A stretch of DNA of 64,000 nt from positions 248,001 to 312,000 of the forward strand of contig JACKOJ010000003.1 of NCBI GenBank assembly GCA_024234325.1. Direction: 5' to 3'. This document shows positions 51,388 to 59,160 of the stretch, piece after piece; position 1 is the stretch's first letter, and the number at the start of each line of letters is the position of its first letter. The stretch is from Pseudomonadales bacterium (GTDB lineage Bacteria > Pseudomonadota > Gammaproteobacteria > Pseudomonadales > Pseudohongiellaceae). A program made the translations under genes and the position numbers. Under the pieces are notes generated by a model that saw nothing but the letters and a program-made list of their open reading frames with translations, searched no databases and was not told where the DNA came from.

Positions 51388-52836
51388 TCAGTCAAAGATG
51401 CCGTGCAGGAACCACTTCTGTGTATTCTGTGATTCCCGTTCATGGTATATCCACAGGCGCATGCCGTGACGGTTGCGTGCCACGTAGTAATCCCGGCGAA
51501 TCTCGTTTTGGGTCCACCATTGGGTTTCCACCCGCTCGGGGCCACTGAGAAGATGCAGGCTGCCCTGGTAATACAGTCTGCCCTCTTCCAGCAGCAGCGC
51601 CACAGGCTGAGGCAGCAGCCAGCAGGGGCGTGATGCTCCGGGTTTGTTCAAGGCCTGGGTATTGGCCAGCCGGGGAGCTTTTCGGTCTTCACCAAATGCA
51701 AGGTCTTCGGCGGCCTGTTCCGGGCAGTGGGAATTGCGGCAGTGAATGCTGCGCACGGCGGGATTGCCGAGCCGTGCCTGCAATTGTTCCAGCAGAGGCA
51801 GAATGTCGCTTTCCCGTTCCGGATTCTGCAAGGCTTCCTGGATGCCTGCCAGAGAAGTCATGTGAGGCTGGAAGGGGCTGAACTCATGCACCTTAAGAGT
51901 CATGCCTGTGACCGGGGCCTGCAGCGCCAGGCTGTCCAGGCGGTTTTTCAGCAACAGGGACAGATGCACAGGATCGCGGCTGGGCCGACGCATATCAAGA
52001 TGAAGCCCGGTCGGCTGTTGTCGTTCGTGGTGGAGCACAAGATGCAGATGTGCGGCGGCCAGTTCATGCTGGTGCAGAAACTTGCAGAGTTGCTGCAATA
52101 ACTGTTCGATGCAGGGCTGCAGGGCCTGGGTGTTTTCCACGGCATATCCCGAATCCACATGACTGCTGAAATGGGGGGGCTTTTTGCAGGGGAGTACCGG
52201 CATGGCGACATTGCCCAGGCAGCGGTCGAGATACAGAAGAAAGTCGCGACCGAAGCGTCGGCCAATTTCATGAGAAGGAAGGCGCCAGATGTCTCGCAGA
52301 TAGCGAAGGCCGGCACGGTGAAATTTGCGCAACTGTTTTTCCTGCAGCGGCAGGCAATGCAGTGGCAGGGGGCCGAGGGCATTGCGCAGCTCGTCCCGGT
52401 GGCGTATCGCAAGTCCGCAGGCGGCACTGCTTAGCAGAAGGCTTGCCGCAGGTGTCGGGCTGACGGCTTCCTGAATGTCTGTCGGCAGGCCCCATGCCTG
52501 CAGCAGAGGAATAACAATGGCATGGAGGCGCCGACGGATCTGCCGGATACCACCAAAATAGCGCAGTGTGCTGCCAACCTCGAAGACCAGTTGGCCTGCG
52601 CCCTGGATGCTGACGACGGGGCTTAAACAGTCCAGCGCCTGTGCCAGTGTCTGCAGGCGTTCGCGCGGCACGGTGCCTAGTGTGTCCGTGCTCAGTTGTG
52701 GCAGACACAGGGCATACCACAGCGTGCCGCGTCTGCGAGAGGGTGCAACGGTGTTCCTGCGCTGCGGCGAGAGGGAACTGTGCACGACGCGCAGGGAACG
52801 CTGTGGCAACGGGCGTTGAAAGAGCGGACTCTTCAT
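51388..52836 (-). CDS. imuB: ImuB, inactive Y-family polymerase-like mutasome adaptor
   Basis: 482 aa from the ATG at 52836, chosen because AGGAGG lies 5 bases upstream. The polymerase-like region starts only at about residue 37 (LWYALCLPQLSTDTL), so there is an unusual basic N-terminal extension. The catalytic carboxylates of Y-family enzymes are absent, as in ImuB. Finger/thumb region SGYAVENTQALQPCIEQLLQ and the C-terminal segment LLEEGRLYYQGSLHLLSGPE, RRDYYVARNRHGMRLWIYHE are family hallmarks. ImuB connects DnaE2, ImuA and the beta clamp. Follows imuA by 13 bp. Confidence 0.92.
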   Translation of the reverse strand: MKSPLFQRPLPQRSLRVVHSSLSPQRRNTVAPSRRRGTLWYALCLPQLSTDTLGTVPRERLQTLAQALDCLSPVVSIQGAGQLVFEVGSTLRYFGGIRQIRRRLHAIVIPLLQAWGLPTDIQEAVSPTPAASLLLSSAACGLAIRHRDELRNALGPLPLHCLPLQEKQLRKFHRAGLRYLRDIWRLPSHEIGRRFGRDFLLYLDRCLGNVAMPVLPCKKPPHFSSHVDSGYAVENTQALQPCIEQLLQQLCKFLHQHELAAAHLHLVLHHERQQPTGLHLDMRRPSRDPVHLSLLLKNRLDSLALQAPVTGMTLKVHEFSPFQPHMTSLAGIQEALQNPERESDILPLLEQLQARLGNPAVRSIHCRNSHCPEQAAEDLAFGEDRKAPRLANTQALNKPGASRPCWLLPQPVALLLEEGRLYYQGSLHLLSGPERVETQWWTQNEIRRDYYVARNRHGMRLWIYHERESQNTQKWFLHGIFD

Positions 52837-52849
52837 GCACACCTCCTGT

Positions 52850-53494
52850 TCATGGCCATTGCCTTGGCAACAGTAGCCGCGCTTGCTGGTGACTTCCCCG
52901 TGCCTTGAGCACGGTCACTGCCAGCATGTCTTCCTCTGCGTGTGCACTCAGCCGCAATACGGAGGCGGAGTGGGCAATATTGCGCTGATGGAAAAGAATG
53001 CCGAGTGTCTGCCCCGTGACGGCCGCAAGCTGCAGGCGACGAAGATGCTTGCCGTTCAGGCGCGCAGGCCAGCCCAGAACCAGGCTGCTGGCCGGGTTCT
53101 GCAGGGCTTTTTCCATGCTCCACAGCAGATTCTGTGCTGTGGGTGTGACGATGATCATCCGGGCGATATCCACCCCTGCTGCTGCCAGTGCCGGGGCATA
53201 GGGAATGCAGGGCGGAGCAATCCACAGCGCCGGGAGCCCTTCCTGGCTGATGCGTCGCAATAGCGGCAGAACCAGTTGCAGTTCACCATTGCCCCATAGC
53301 GGCGTCATGATTTCCACCAGGGCATTGGCGGGCCAGCCCCCCCAGGGCAGGCTGGCATCCAGTGCGGCATAGCCGGTGGCAAGGCCGGGAGAGTGGGCGT
53401 CGGGATTTGACGCGCGCAAGGCGTGCTCACTGCCACGCCACAGTTCTGTCTGGCGCAGCAGGGTCTGCAGGGATGTCGGGGGATGGGCAGGCAT
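52850..53494 (-). CDS. imuA: ImuA, SulA/RecA-like SOS translesion protein
   Basis: 214 aa starting MPAHPPTSLQTLLRQTELWR. RecA-core-like fold without a complete Walker A: GYAALDASLPWGGWPANALVE and the following TPLWGNGELQLVLPLLRR are the signature of the ImuA family. The start codon lies inside the right half of a large palindrome holding the LexA box, and no ribosome binding site precedes it, so the mRNA may be leaderless. First gene of imuA-imuB. Confidence 0.9.
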   Translation of the reverse strand: MPAHPPTSLQTLLRQTELWRGSEHALRASNPDAHSPGLATGYAALDASLPWGGWPANALVEIMTPLWGNGELQLVLPLLRRISQEGLPALWIAPPCIPYAPALAAAGVDIARMIIVTPTAQNLLWSMEKALQNPASSLVLGWPARLNGKHLRRLQLAAVTGQTLGILFHQRNIAHSASVLRLSAHAEEDMLAVTVLKARGSHQQARLLLPRQWP

Positions 53495-53529
53495 AATACT
53501 GTATATATTAACAGTATTATGCCTGCCCA
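53484..53529. repeat. 46-bp inverted repeat with 19-bp perfect arms around the imuA SOS box
   Basis: Arms TGGGCAGGCATAATACTGT (53484-53502) and ACAGTATTATGCCTGCCCA (53511-53529) flank ATATATTA. The central 20 bp are the LexA box; the outer 13 bp per arm exceed what LexA needs and contain the first codons of imuA (ATGCCTGCCCA) on one side and a mirror-image ATG on the other. Confidence 0.95.
53497..53516. promoter_or_regulatory. LexA (SOS) box of imuA-imuB
   Basis: TACTGTATATATTAACAGTA on the plus strand: CTG-N10-CAG with AT-rich centre, a near-ideal gammaproteobacterial LexA site. It ends 3 bp upstream of the imuA start codon. Confidence 0.95.
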
Positions 53530-53730
53530 CAAGCCTGTAAGAGGGCTGAATAAAAGCGGTCTTTGCGTTGTTTTGTGATGAACGTCCGGGTGGCAAAAAT
53601 TCTTTTGCCTTCTCTCAGGACAGGATATTGTCAAAGAAATATTATTGGTTTAATCTTCATAGCCTTAGGTGAACAAGCTGACCAGGCTTGTTAGATAATA
53701 AGCACAATCGACTGGAACACCGGGTAATTA

Positions 53731-53823
53731 ATGAATAAAAAACCAGACATGCTCATGGTAGTGGTGGTTCTATTCGCACTGGGCGTCCTCGCCAGTGGCG
53801 TGGCTCAAAGCGGTTTGCTCTGA
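53731..53823 (+). CDS. Small single-pass membrane peptide, 30 aa
   Basis: MNKKPDMLMVVVVLFALGVL plus ten more residues (ASGVAQSGLL): three lysine/asparagine residues at the N-terminus and then one hydrophobic helix, the form of small bacterial inner-membrane proteins. It is well separated from imuA (236 bp) and is convergent with the cyclo-ligase gene. No canonical ribosome binding site (GGGTAATTA precedes the ATG), so confidence is moderate. The upstream gap 53530-53730 is AT-rich and carries AACAAGC-N7-GCTTGTT at 53672-53692. Confidence 0.5.
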   Translation: MNKKPDMLMVVVVLFALGVLASGVAQSGLL

Positions 53824-53882
53824 GCTTATTCGTCTGAGCGCGGTACGCGTACAGACGTAGCGTCAACAAACCCTCTTTCTTG

Positions 53883-54482
53883 CTATATCGGCCTTGCCCG
53901 ATAGGTTCTCCGGTCGCTCTCGATTTTATCCATCTGCACATCCCAGGCCTGATTTTCCAGGTGCTCGACCCGCTGACATTCGTGCGCCAGACCAATCAGC
54001 CGTGGACTGCGGCGTCCTGAGCGCTGGCGAAACGCAAAGCTGCGGTCGTAGAAACCCTTCCCCATACCCAGGCGGTTGCCTCGTGGATCAAAACCGACCA
54101 GGGGAATAAACACCAGATCCAGCGTCCGGGCCGAGATGGCCTTTGCCCGTCGCGGCGAGGGCTCCAGCATGCCCCAGCGATGAGGAAACAGCGGTTCTCC
54201 CTCTCGATAGCGCAGGAACAGAAGGCGATCCGGGCGGAAAGGGTGCAGGCAGGGCAGATAGCAATGTTTGCCGCGTGCCAGGGCGTCGGCCAGCAGCAGG
54301 CCCGGGTCTATTTCGCCATCGCCAGCGAGATAGAAGGCAATGCGCCTGGCGCGCAGATAGTCACGCTGGCTGCTGATGCGGTGATAGAGGCGATTGGCTG
54401 CAAGGGTCTGTTGTCGTGGCGTCAGGGCGCGACGAGCGGTTCGCAGGGCTTTACGTAGGGATGCGCGCGTGGGCTGGGTCAT
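53883..54482 (-). CDS. ygfA: 5-formyltetrahydrofolate cyclo-ligase
   Basis: 199 aa. Converts 5-formyl-THF to 5,10-methenyl-THF with ATP. N-terminus MTQPTRASLRKALRTARRAL, IAFYLAGDGEIDPG, DLVFIPLVGFDPRGNRLGMGKGFYDRSF with the phosphate-binding GMGKGFYDR loop. Downstream of 6S RNA in the order conserved across gammaproteobacteria (zapA-ssrS-ygfA), so it may be expressed by read-through of ssrS. Confidence 0.93.
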   Translation of the reverse strand: MTQPTRASLRKALRTARRALTPRQQTLAANRLYHRISSQRDYLRARRIAFYLAGDGEIDPGLLLADALARGKHCYLPCLHPFRPDRLLFLRYREGEPLFPHRWGMLEPSPRRAKAISARTLDLVFIPLVGFDPRGNRLGMGKGFYDRSFAFRQRSGRRSPRLIGLAHECQRVEHLENQAWDVQMDKIESDRRTYRARPI

Positions 54483-54503
54483 GGCGTGGGTTGGGCCGGG
54501 GAT

Positions 54504-54687
54504 TGGAAGTTACCCGGAGCACCGCTATCAAAACAGTCCTGAACCCTATGGTCCAGGTGGTGCCTCCAGCGACACATAAGGCTTTCCGTCAGGCGGACAT
54601 GCACAACAGCATCTGCGAGGAGGCTCCGGTTTTACAGATATCGGCTCAAGAACATTTTTGATTGGCTAATGCTCAAGGCAACTCGAT
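54504..54687 (-). ncRNA. ssrS: 6S RNA
   Basis: About 184 nt, the size of E. coli 6S RNA, in its conserved place between zapA and the cyclo-ligase gene. On the minus strand I see TTGAGCCGATAT, GCATGTCCGCCTGACGGAAA, GCCTTA and ACCATAGGGTTCAGGA, all corresponding to conserved 6S segments. The ends form the closing stem: 5' GAGTTGCC-TTGAGCA pairs (with G-U pairs and one mismatch) with 3' TGCTCC-GGGTAACTTC. A -10 TATACT at 54698-54693 places the 5' end near 54687. The RNA sequesters sigma-70 RNA polymerase in stationary phase. Ends are estimated to within about 5 nt. Confidence 0.88.
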
Positions 54688-54753
54688 ACCGAGTATATAC
54701 AAGTTGCACAGGGCTATCGAGCGAGAGCAGGAAAGTTTTTTGTTTCAATACGC

Positions 54754-55080
54754 TCAGGTTATTTCAATCTGCCGATTGATCTGCAGGCTGCGATCGATCT
54801 TCTCTTCCAGAAATTTCAGCTTCTGCAGGGTCTGATGTCGGCTTTCGTTGAGCTGGTGGCTCTTGCTCAGCATGTCGTGAGTGATGTTCAGAGCGGCCAT
54901 GACCGAGATTTTCTCCATGCCGTGGATATTCCCTCGGGACTTGATCTTGCGCATGTTCTCGTCGAGATAGCGGGCGGATTTGAGCAGCGCTTCCTGCTCG
55001 GAGGGGGGGCAACTTACCTGGTATTCCTTGTCCAGGATTTTGACAACCACTGTCCCGGGGACGTTTTCTTCTAGGCTCAT
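54754..55080 (-). CDS. zapA: Cell division protein ZapA
   Basis: 108 aa FtsZ-ring stabiliser. Globular N-terminal domain (VVVKILDKEYQVSCPPSEQE, LLKSARYLDENMRKIKSRG), the conserved VMAALNITHDML, and a C-terminal coiled coil (RHQTLQKLKFLEEKIDRSLQ). Follows the ZapB-like gene by 44 bp on the same strand. Confidence 0.95.
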   Translation of the reverse strand: MSLEENVPGTVVVKILDKEYQVSCPPSEQEALLKSARYLDENMRKIKSRGNIHGMEKISVMAALNITHDMLSKSHQLNESRHQTLQKLKFLEEKIDRSLQINRQIEIT

Positions 55081-55124
55081 GCGTCTTCTCTTAGCTCAGG
55101 CGGTGGGGAGGCAGTGCTTGGCCT

Positions 55125-55340
55125 TCAGCCCGACTGGGACTGATCCATGGACTTGAGACGGTTCAGCACGGACTCAAGGCGACTCTTGGCGAGTTTGTTG
55201 TTTTCGAGCAGTTGCTGGCGTTCGGATTGCCAGTTATGCTCATTCGCACGCAAAAGCTGATTTTCACGTTTCATCGTCGCACACAGCTCGATGAGCGCAT
55301 CAATCTTTTGATCCAGCGTGGTAAATTTATCGTCTGTCAT
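55125..55340 (-). CDS. ZapB-like coiled-coil protein (TIGR02449 family)
   Basis: 71 aa from the ATG at 55340 (MTDDKFTTLDQKIDALIELC). Almost entirely coiled coil with the heptads QKIDALIELCATMKRENQLL, NEHNWQSERQQLLENNKLAK. Small TIGR02449 proteins sit upstream of zapA in pseudomonads and relatives and are taken to be cell-division partners of ZapA; direct evidence is limited. The E. coli neighbour ygfB is not found at this place. Confidence 0.85.
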   Translation of the reverse strand: MTDDKFTTLDQKIDALIELCATMKRENQLLRANEHNWQSERQQLLENNKLAKSRLESVLNRLKSMDQSQSG

Positions 55341-55459
55341 GAGGATGGTCGCCGTATGCACTGTCGTGGATGCGGTATACAGAACCCACTGGTAAATTCC
55401 CCGTTACTATAGAGGCGAGACCCAGGCCGGTCAATCGCCCCTGAAGGAAATGTCTAACG

Positions 55460-56791
55460 ATGACGACCCTGTACAAAGAAGCCGCGCGCAGACGCAAGGA
55501 ACTGATGCAGCACATGGAGCCCAACAGCATTGCGCTGTTGTGTGCCGCCCCCCTGGCGACCCGTAGCAATGACACCGAGTACCCTTATCGCCAGAACAGC
55601 GATTTCTACTATCTGACGGGTTTTGTCGAGCATGATGCCGTGCTGGCGCTGATCCCCGGGCGCAAGCAGGGGGAGGTGGTGCTGTTCTGTCAGGAGAAGG
55701 ACAAGACCCGCGAGTTATGGACCGGCATTCTGATGGGACCGGAACAAGCGATCAAGCAACTTGGCGTGGACGACGCCTTTCCGATAGGCGACATTGATGA
55801 CATCCTGCCCGGACTCATCGAGGGGCGTGACCGCGTCTACTACTCCATGGGCAAGGAGCCGAAGTTTGATCAGCGCGTCATGGACTGGGTCAAGATCGTG
55901 CGTGGCAAGGCCCGGCATGCGCATCCGCCAGGGGAGTTTCTGGTGCTGGATCATCTGCTCAACGAGATGCGGCTGATCAAGAGTCCGATGGAAATCAAAC
56001 TGATGGAGAAGGCCGGCGCAATCTCTGCCGAAGCTCACAAGCGTGCTATGGCAGTGTGTCGTCCCGGTCTGTATGAATACCATCTTGAGGCTGAGCTGCT
56101 GCACGAGTTTGTACGCTCCGGCAGCCGCGCTCCCGCCTATAACAATATTGTCGCGGCAGGAAAGAATGCCTGCATTCTGCACTATATCGAGAACAATGCG
56201 CAGATTGCCGACGGCGACCTGATCCTGATCGATGCCGGCTGCGAGTTTGATTACTATGCGGCAGACATTACCCGCACCTTCCCGGCCAATGGCAAGTTCA
56301 GCAAGGAGCAGAAGGCACTCTACGAGATCTGCCTGCAGGCGCAACTGGAGGCCATTGAAGCGATCAAACCGGGGGCGCCCTGGGATGCACCTCACAATGC
56401 CACTGTCCGAGTCATCACGACAGGTCTGGTCAAACTTGGTCTGCTCAAGGGTGACGTGAAGAAGCTGATCAAGAGCGAAGCCTACAAGGATTTTTACATG
56501 CATCGTGCCGGGCATTGGCTGGGCATTGATGTACACGATGTGGGCGATTACAAGATAGATGACAAGTGGCGCCTTATGGAGCCTGGCATGGTCACGACCG
56601 TCGAGCCGGGAATTTACGTTTCTCCCGACAACAGGAAGGTGGACAAGAAGTGGCGTGGCATCGGCATCCGCATTGAGGACGATGTGCTGGTGACGCGCAC
56701 CGGGTACCGCATTCTCAGTCAGGGCGTCCCGAAAACCGTTGAGGAAATTGAAGCCTTCATGGCGCAGGCACGGGCGAAGGCGGTTGCCTGA
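55460..56791 (+). CDS. pepP: Xaa-Pro aminopeptidase P
   Basis: 443 aa, M24 family. N-terminal creatinase-like domain (about 1-170), then the pita-bread domain with two-metal ligands: LIDAGCEFDYYAADITRTFP (two Asp), HRAGHWLGIDVHDVG (His), TTVEPGIYVS and GIRIEDDVLV (two Glu). Removes N-terminal residues before proline. Precedes ubiH by 34 bp, an order shared with E. coli. Confidence 0.95.
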   Translation: MTTLYKEAARRRKELMQHMEPNSIALLCAAPLATRSNDTEYPYRQNSDFYYLTGFVEHDAVLALIPGRKQGEVVLFCQEKDKTRELWTGILMGPEQAIKQLGVDDAFPIGDIDDILPGLIEGRDRVYYSMGKEPKFDQRVMDWVKIVRGKARHAHPPGEFLVLDHLLNEMRLIKSPMEIKLMEKAGAISAEAHKRAMAVCRPGLYEYHLEAELLHEFVRSGSRAPAYNNIVAAGKNACILHYIENNAQIADGDLILIDAGCEFDYYAADITRTFPANGKFSKEQKALYEICLQAQLEAIEAIKPGAPWDAPHNATVRVITTGLVKLGLLKGDVKKLIKSEAYKDFYMHRAGHWLGIDVHDVGDYKIDDKWRLMEPGMVTTVEPGIYVSPDNRKVDKKWRGIGIRIEDDVLVTRTGYRILSQGVPKTVEEIEAFMAQARAKAVA

Positions 56792-56825
56792 CTCCGGTCC
56801 GGGCTGATTACAGGACAGGGTACGA

Positions 56826-58082
56826 GTGCGAGTGACAGAAATCCAGACAGACTATGATCTTGTCGTCATCGGCGGTGGACTGGTGGGTGCCAGCTTTGCC
56901 TGCATGGCCGCCCAGGCCATGGCAAAAGCCATGAGCAGGGAAAGTCCCCGCATTCTGGTGACGGAAGCCATTGCTTCCCTGCAGTCCTCCACGAGTTTTG
57001 ACGCCCGTTCCACGGCACTCTCCTTCGGCAGTCAGCAGATCTATCGCGGACTGGGCCTGTGGGATGCGCTGGCACAGAATGCCACGCCCATTACGAAGAT
57101 CCATGTGTCGGATCGCGGCCATTTCGGCGCAGTGCGCATGGACAGCGAGGAGCTGGGGGTTGAGGCGCTGGGACAGGTTGTTGAAAACCAGCATCTCGGT
57201 GTGGTGCTCACGGGCGCACTGGAGCAGGCTCCGGCAATCGATTATCTGTGCCCCGCCAGCATCACGGCCCTGACGCCGGCCCCACAGGGGATGCAGGTTG
57301 AAGTGTCCATGCCGGACGGCTGCACGTCCCGGGTGCGTGCCGGGCTTGTGGTGCTGGCGGATGGTGGCAAGTCACCGCTCACGGCAGCGCTTGGCATTGC
57401 TTCGCAGGTGACGCGTTATGAGCAGAGTGCGGTGATTGCCAATGTGGCCTTCAGCGATGCCCATCGCTGGGTTGCCTACGAACGCTTTACCGATACCGGG
57501 CCGCTGGCGGTGCTGCCGCTGTCCTCGGCACAGGGAGAAGGACGCGGTGCGCTGGTCTGGACGGTGCCGACGCACGATGCCGAGGCGATGCTGTCCATGT
57601 CGGACGATGAATTCCTGGCAGGGTTGCAGCAGCGTTTTGGCTATCGCCTGGGGACTTTCACCCGGGTGGGATCACGGGCGGTCTACCCGCTGAGCCTGAG
57701 CACTGCCTCTGAACAGGTACGCCCCGGACTGGTGTTGTTGGGCAATGTCGCGCACACGCTGCACCCGGTTGCCGGACAGGGCCTGAATCTGGCGCTGCGG
57801 GATGCCGAGGCGCTGGCACGGGTCCTGCGCGAGGCGATGGCGGCTGGACAGGCCCCGGGTGCGATGGCGGTGCTGCAGCAGTATGTGCAGTGTCAGCAGC
57901 GTGACCAGTCAGCGACCATTCACTTCAGCCATTACATGACCCGGCTCTTCTCCAGCACGCATCCGGCTTTGGTGTGGGCGAGAAAATTCGGGCTGTTTTC
58001 CATTGATCTCATTCCCCCGTTCAAGCGAGAGTTCGCCCGCCAGGCCATGGGTCTCGCCGATCGCATGGCCCGTCGCGCCTGA
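56826..58082 (+). CDS. ubiH: 2-octaprenyl-6-methoxyphenol hydroxylase UbiH
   Basis: 418 aa flavin monooxygenase of the UbiH/UbiF/COQ6 family. FAD motif DLVVIGGGLVGASFACMAAQ, the family DARSTALSFGSQQIYRGLG, VLADGGKS and LLGNVAHTLHPVAGQGLNLA. Performs an aerobic ring hydroxylation in ubiquinone biosynthesis; assignment to UbiH rather than UbiF rests on position after pepP and before ubiI. GTG start at 56826 or 56832. Confidence 0.9.
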   Translation: MRVTEIQTDYDLVVIGGGLVGASFACMAAQAMAKAMSRESPRILVTEAIASLQSSTSFDARSTALSFGSQQIYRGLGLWDALAQNATPITKIHVSDRGHFGAVRMDSEELGVEALGQVVENQHLGVVLTGALEQAPAIDYLCPASITALTPAPQGMQVEVSMPDGCTSRVRAGLVVLADGGKSPLTAALGIASQVTRYEQSAVIANVAFSDAHRWVAYERFTDTGPLAVLPLSSAQGEGRGALVWTVPTHDAEAMLSMSDDEFLAGLQQRFGYRLGTFTRVGSRAVYPLSLSTASEQVRPGLVLLGNVAHTLHPVAGQGLNLALRDAEALARVLREAMAAGQAPGAMAVLQQYVQCQQRDQSATIHFSHYMTRLFSSTHPALVWARKFGLFSIDLIPPFKREFARQAMGLADRMARRA

Positions 58083-58102
58083 AACGGCGGGAGTCCGGGT
58101 GT

Positions 58103-58519
58103 CTAAGGCAGGGCCGCTACTGCCTGGCGGAGGGTTTCAATGCGGGCTCGGTTCACCCCCAGGTCGCTATGACCGAGGCGTGAGGCGGAACGCACCTGCA
58201 CCAGCCCGGCCTCCTGCTCCAGAAACTCTACATCGTCCACAAAACCCATCAGGCGCGAGGTGAACTCTGCATAGAGATAATCGTCTTCCTCGCGAATTAT
58301 TCTGGCGCCGGGCATTTGTGGCAGCACCTGACGAATCTGCGCCAGCGTTCCCCGAATCGGGTCGATACGATGGCTGTCGCGCTGTTCGGCAGTGGACACA
58401 CAATTGGGGGAGTCCGGGCAGGTGCCAAGCTGGCCGTCGTGGACGCCGAGATTGGCGGGGCGCTCACCGGCGCAGCCCAGCAGGCTTAACAGTCCGACCA
58501 TGGCAAGGCTCCTGTGCAT
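58103..58519 (-). CDS. DUF1499 family lipoprotein
   Basis: 138 aa. Lipobox LLSLLGCAG, then the DUF1499 core CPDSPNCVSTAEQRDSHRID and DDYLYAEFTSRLMGFVDDVE. Function unknown; often annotated only by DUF. It lies 3 bp after the MaoC gene and both interrupt the pepP-ubiH...ubiI order on the opposite strand. Confidence 0.85.
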   Translation of the reverse strand: MHRSLAMVGLLSLLGCAGERPANLGVHDGQLGTCPDSPNCVSTAEQRDSHRIDPIRGTLAQIRQVLPQMPGARIIREEDDYLYAEFTSRLMGFVDDVEFLEQEAGLVQVRSASRLGHSDLGVNRARIETLRQAVAALP

Positions 58520-58522
58520 GGC

Positions 58523-59014
58523 TTAGCGCACCGACATTCCCAGCGTCTCGGCGATCATCGCGGGTTTCTCCTGCCCCTCGATTTCCACTACGGCGCGGTG
58601 CTTGATCAGGTAATGGCCCGGGGATTTCTCCACGACACCCAGCAGGGTGTAGCGGGCACGAATGCGGGCACCGGCTTTGACCGGGTTCAGAAAACGCACG
58701 GTATCCAGGCCGTAGTTGATGACCATCCGGCAGTCGCGAATCCGCACCGTGCCGGTCTGGCTGCCGAACCAGCTCAGCAGTGACAGGGTCAGAAAGCCGT
58801 GGGCGATAGTGCCGCCGAAGGGGGTCTCCGCCTTCGCACGTTCCGGATCCAGGTGGATGAACTGATGGTCGCCGGTAGCCTCGGCAAACTGCTGGATGCG
58901 TGCTTGTGTTATTTCCAGCCACGGGGTGACGCCGACTTCTTCGCCGACAAGCCGTTCTGCCTCCTCAAGGCTGAGGAAGCGTGTGCTGGTGGAACTCGGG
59001 TCAGACGCTGACAT
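58523..59014 (-). CDS. MaoC-like (R)-specific enoyl-CoA hydratase
   Basis: 163 aa from the ATG at 59014 (MSASDPSSTSTRFLSLEEAE). Hot-dog fold with FAEATGDHQFIHLDPERAKA and TPFGGTIAHGFLTLSLLS, the hydratase-2 motif with catalytic Asp and His. Likely hydrates enoyl-CoA in beta-oxidation or polyhydroxyalkanoate supply. Divergent from ubiI. Confidence 0.88.
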   Translation of the reverse strand: MSASDPSSTSTRFLSLEEAERLVGEEVGVTPWLEITQARIQQFAEATGDHQFIHLDPERAKAETPFGGTIAHGFLTLSLLSWFGSQTGTVRIRDCRMVINYGLDTVRFLNPVKAGARIRARYTLLGVVEKSPGHYLIKHRAVVEIEGQEKPAMIAETLGMSVR

Positions 59015-59160
59015 GAAGGCGCACCGGTGGCTGAAACGGGCGTCCAGTATCAACGATTCGCGGTTGGGCTTCAAATGCAGCGTCGTTCTGTGCCGGTGAC
59101 AGCATCGGCGCTATACTTGGTTCCTGAACAGATTTTTCTCCCCAGTCAAAAGAGTGAGCG

